Shown piece by piece: positions 5,553 through 7,243 of a stretch of DNA of 7,243 nucleotides. Positions within the stretch are counted from its first letter, which is position 1. The number at the start of each line of letters is the position of its first letter. A program made the translations under genes and the position numbers. Below the pieces are notes generated by a model. The model ran no database searches and was not told where the DNA came from. It saw nothing but the letters and a program-made list of their open reading frames with translations. Source of the stretch: an uncultured Eubacteriales bacterium (GTDB taxonomy: Bacteria > Bacillota > Clostridia > Peptostreptococcales > Anaerovoracaceae); NCBI GenBank assembly GCA_902793875.1, contig CADBFL010000124.1, positions 1 to 7,243 on the forward strand. The letters run 5' to 3'.

Positions 5553-7064
5553 ATGAAAGAGAAGACTATCGCGGATTTTCTGAAAGAATATGCTGAAAAG
5601 GATACTGTGTCCTTCCACATGCCCGGGCACAAGGGACGCGGCGATCTGTTTGCCGAAGCCGGCTTCGGCGGTCTTGTGAGAAATGCAGCGTCCTGGGACA
5701 TAACGGAAGTGCCGGGGGCGGACTCTTTGTTCTGCCCGCGCGGCGTTCTGCGTAATGTCATGGATAATTACGCAGAACTGTATGGCGCCCGCCATACCGA
5801 GCTCCTTGTGAACGGCTCGAGCGCGGGCCTCATTGCAGCTGTCATCTCCAGCGTCCCTGTCGGCGGCAAGCTTATTCTCGGACGCAATTCGCACCATTCG
5901 GTATTCAGCGCATTAAGGCTCGGCGGCATCAATCCTGTTTACATCAGGCCTGAGACCGATCCGCAGTTCAATCTTGCGGCAGAGATATCTCCGTACGAGC
6001 TCGAGGCAGCATGCGACGCGCATCCTGACGCGTCGGCCGTGCTCATCACGAGCCCGAACTACTGCGGCGTGATGAGCGACGTCTCCGTGCTCGCCGACAT
6101 CGCGCACGAGCACGGCATGCTGCTTATAGTCGATCAGGCGCACGGGGCCCACCTGAGATTCTTCGATCTGTATGCCGGCCGCGCCCGCGACGAGGGCGCG
6201 TACGTGCCTCATCCGAGGCACGCCGCCGAGACTCTCGGCGCCGACATCGTCGTAAACAGCACACACAAGACCCTGCTCAGTTTTACGGGAAGCGGCATAC
6301 TCAACATCTGCGGAGACTCTGTGGATATCGACACGGTGAGCGAGACCCTGAGGATGGTCCAGACCACCAGCCCGTCATATCTTCTGATGGCGAGCCTTGA
6401 CATAAACGAGAAGATAATGCGCGAAAAATGGCCGGAGATCATCTCCTCATGGAAGGACGATCTCACCGGCTTCTACAAAGGGGCCGCGCGCATAAACGGC
6501 CTGACTGTCGTCACCGGAGGCGGCGTCAGAGGCTCCGGCTCCGCCGACGAAGAGGTCTTCGCACTGTGGAGATACCGCGAAGGCCCGGACCCGACAAAGA
6601 TCAACATCAGCATGTCGGCCTTAGGGCTTTCAGGCGAACGGCTCGACAAGGAGCTCAGATACCGCGGCATCATCTCCGAGATGGTGCACGGCGAATACGT
6701 CCTTCTGATGACGGGCGCCGGCAATACGAGAAGCGATTACGAAAAGCTGCTCGCCGCCCTCCGCGACATATCCGGCAGCTACGGCATCGGCACGCCGGTC
6801 GAACGCTCGCCGCGCTCATTCGAAGACGTGATGCTCGAAACGGCCGACCTCCCCATGGAGAGCGAGCTCATCCCTCTCTATGAAGCGGACGGCCGCGTGC
6901 TCTACGATCCTATAACCACCTATCCGCCGGGTTCTCCTGTAGCCTGTCCGGGCGAGATCCTGAACATGAAGGTGATCAGCCACATAACAGAGATACTCGC
7001 GGCCGGGGACGCCATCACGGGAGTCGACGACGAAGGCCGCATCAAAGTCGGCACCGGCTACTGA
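5553..7064 (+). CDS. PLP-dependent Orn/Lys/Arg-family decarboxylase
   Basis: Cytoplasmic fold-type I PLP enzyme that decarboxylates a basic amino acid (arginine, lysine or ornithine) to agmatine, cadaverine or putrescine. The 503-residue product lacks the N-terminal wing domain of the large enterobacterial enzymes and resembles the short Bacillus SpeA/YaaO type. Motifs: FHMPGHKGRG (21-30), the phosphate-binding NGSSAG (87-92), NSHHS (112-116), VDQAHGAH (193-200) with Asp194 facing the PLP ring nitrogen, and STHKTLLSFTGSG (236-248) with Lys239 as the Schiff-base lysine. The C-terminal domain ends with YPPGSPVACPGE (457-468), typical of the family. The usual Glu after Asp194 is Gln195 here. The start fits the family N-terminus; there is no ribosome binding site, and the promoter places the transcript start at the ATG. 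Substrate cannot be told from sequence alone, so I give no gene symbol. Confidence 0.92.
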   Translation: MKEKTIADFLKEYAEKDTVSFHMPGHKGRGDLFAEAGFGGLVRNAASWDITEVPGADSLFCPRGVLRNVMDNYAELYGARHTELLVNGSSAGLIAAVISSVPVGGKLILGRNSHHSVFSALRLGGINPVYIRPETDPQFNLAAEISPYELEAACDAHPDASAVLITSPNYCGVMSDVSVLADIAHEHGMLLIVDQAHGAHLRFFDLYAGRARDEGAYVPHPRHAAETLGADIVVNSTHKTLLSFTGSGILNICGDSVDIDTVSETLRMVQTTSPSYLLMASLDINEKIMREKWPEIISSWKDDLTGFYKGAARINGLTVVTGGGVRGSGSADEEVFALWRYREGPDPTKINISMSALGLSGERLDKELRYRGIISEMVHGEYVLLMTGAGNTRSDYEKLLAALRDISGSYGIGTPVERSPRSFEDVMLETADLPMESELIPLYEADGRVLYDPITTYPPGSPVACPGEILNMKVISHITEILAAGDAITGVDDEGRIKVGTGY

Positions 7065-7243
7065 CTTCAGCGGCGCTTCAGACAGCCCTTCAGTTACGGT
7101 ACTGCACAGCAGATACCCAGACCGCCAGACCTTCAGCCCGGTCGCCTCGCTCAGCTTCCGGAGTGGTCACGCAGCTTCTCCCTGCAGCTGTAGCGCAAGC
7201 CGCGGCAAAAATGTGTATGATCCGGTCATTTTCCGGATTTCAT
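7065..7243. other. Non-coding 3' flank of the decarboxylase, with a weak hairpin
   Basis: I find no gene here on either strand. CTTCAG occurs four times (7065, 7076, 7088, 7131), the first right after the stop codon. Near the window end, ATCCGG (7220-7225) pairs with CCGGAT (7233-7238) around a 7-nt loop, followed by TTCAT. This could be a weak terminator, but the T-run is short and the window ends 5 nt later. An ATG at 7211 opens a frame to the edge without a ribosome binding site. Confidence 0.3.

Noticed and set aside
7211..7243. Possible start of a next gene (ATG at 7211)
   Set aside because: No ribosome binding site, only 11 codons before the window ends, and the stretch overlaps a hairpin; it cannot be supported.

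Overview
The window holds a complete six-gene rnf operon on the minus strand, in the order rnfC-rnfD-rnfG-rnfE-rnfA-rnfB. It is transcribed leftwards from about 5420 to a rho-independent terminator at 93-123. A single PLP-dependent Orn/Lys/Arg-family decarboxylase lies divergently on the plus strand (5553-7064). The gene order, strong GGAGG-type ribosome binding sites before most genes, the multi-cluster ferredoxin-rich RnfB and moderately high GC suggest an anaerobic member of the Clostridia (Firmicutes), probably a gut-type fermenter. The lineage is an inference from gene content, not something the sequence proves.

Layout. Positions 1-90 (minus) look like the 5' end of a group IIC intron running off the left edge. 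It sits immediately after the U-tract of the rnf terminator, which is the insertion site this intron class prefers. Positions 124-242 are a decayed, repeat-rich extension of the rnfB 3' end. Positions 243-5236 carry rnfB, rnfA, rnfE, rnfG, rnfD and rnfC, tightly packed with gaps of 1-17 nt or overlaps. Positions 5237-5552 are the divergent control region: a long GC-rich rnf leader, an rnf -10 element, CCAAAA-type repeats with an imperfect inverted repeat, and a well-spaced promoter for the decarboxylase. Positions 7065-7243 carry no gene I can support.

Function. Rnf is a membrane complex that passes electrons from reduced ferredoxin to NAD+ (or back) and pumps Na+ or H+. RnfB takes electrons from ferredoxin, RnfA and RnfE hold an intramembrane iron-sulphur site, RnfD and RnfG carry covalent FMN, and RnfC handles NAD(H). 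The divergent decarboxylase would make a polyamine or diamine from a basic amino acid. No direct biochemical link between the two units is visible.

Points needing a second look. rnfE is broken by an internal loss of about 26 codons plus a frame change, so as read the operon cannot make a normal RnfE; this is either a real mutation or an assembly error. The rnfB tail repeat, including its stop codon, is duplicated. Both covalent-flavin motifs (RnfD, RnfG) deviate from the usual form. The decarboxylase appears to be made from a leaderless mRNA.
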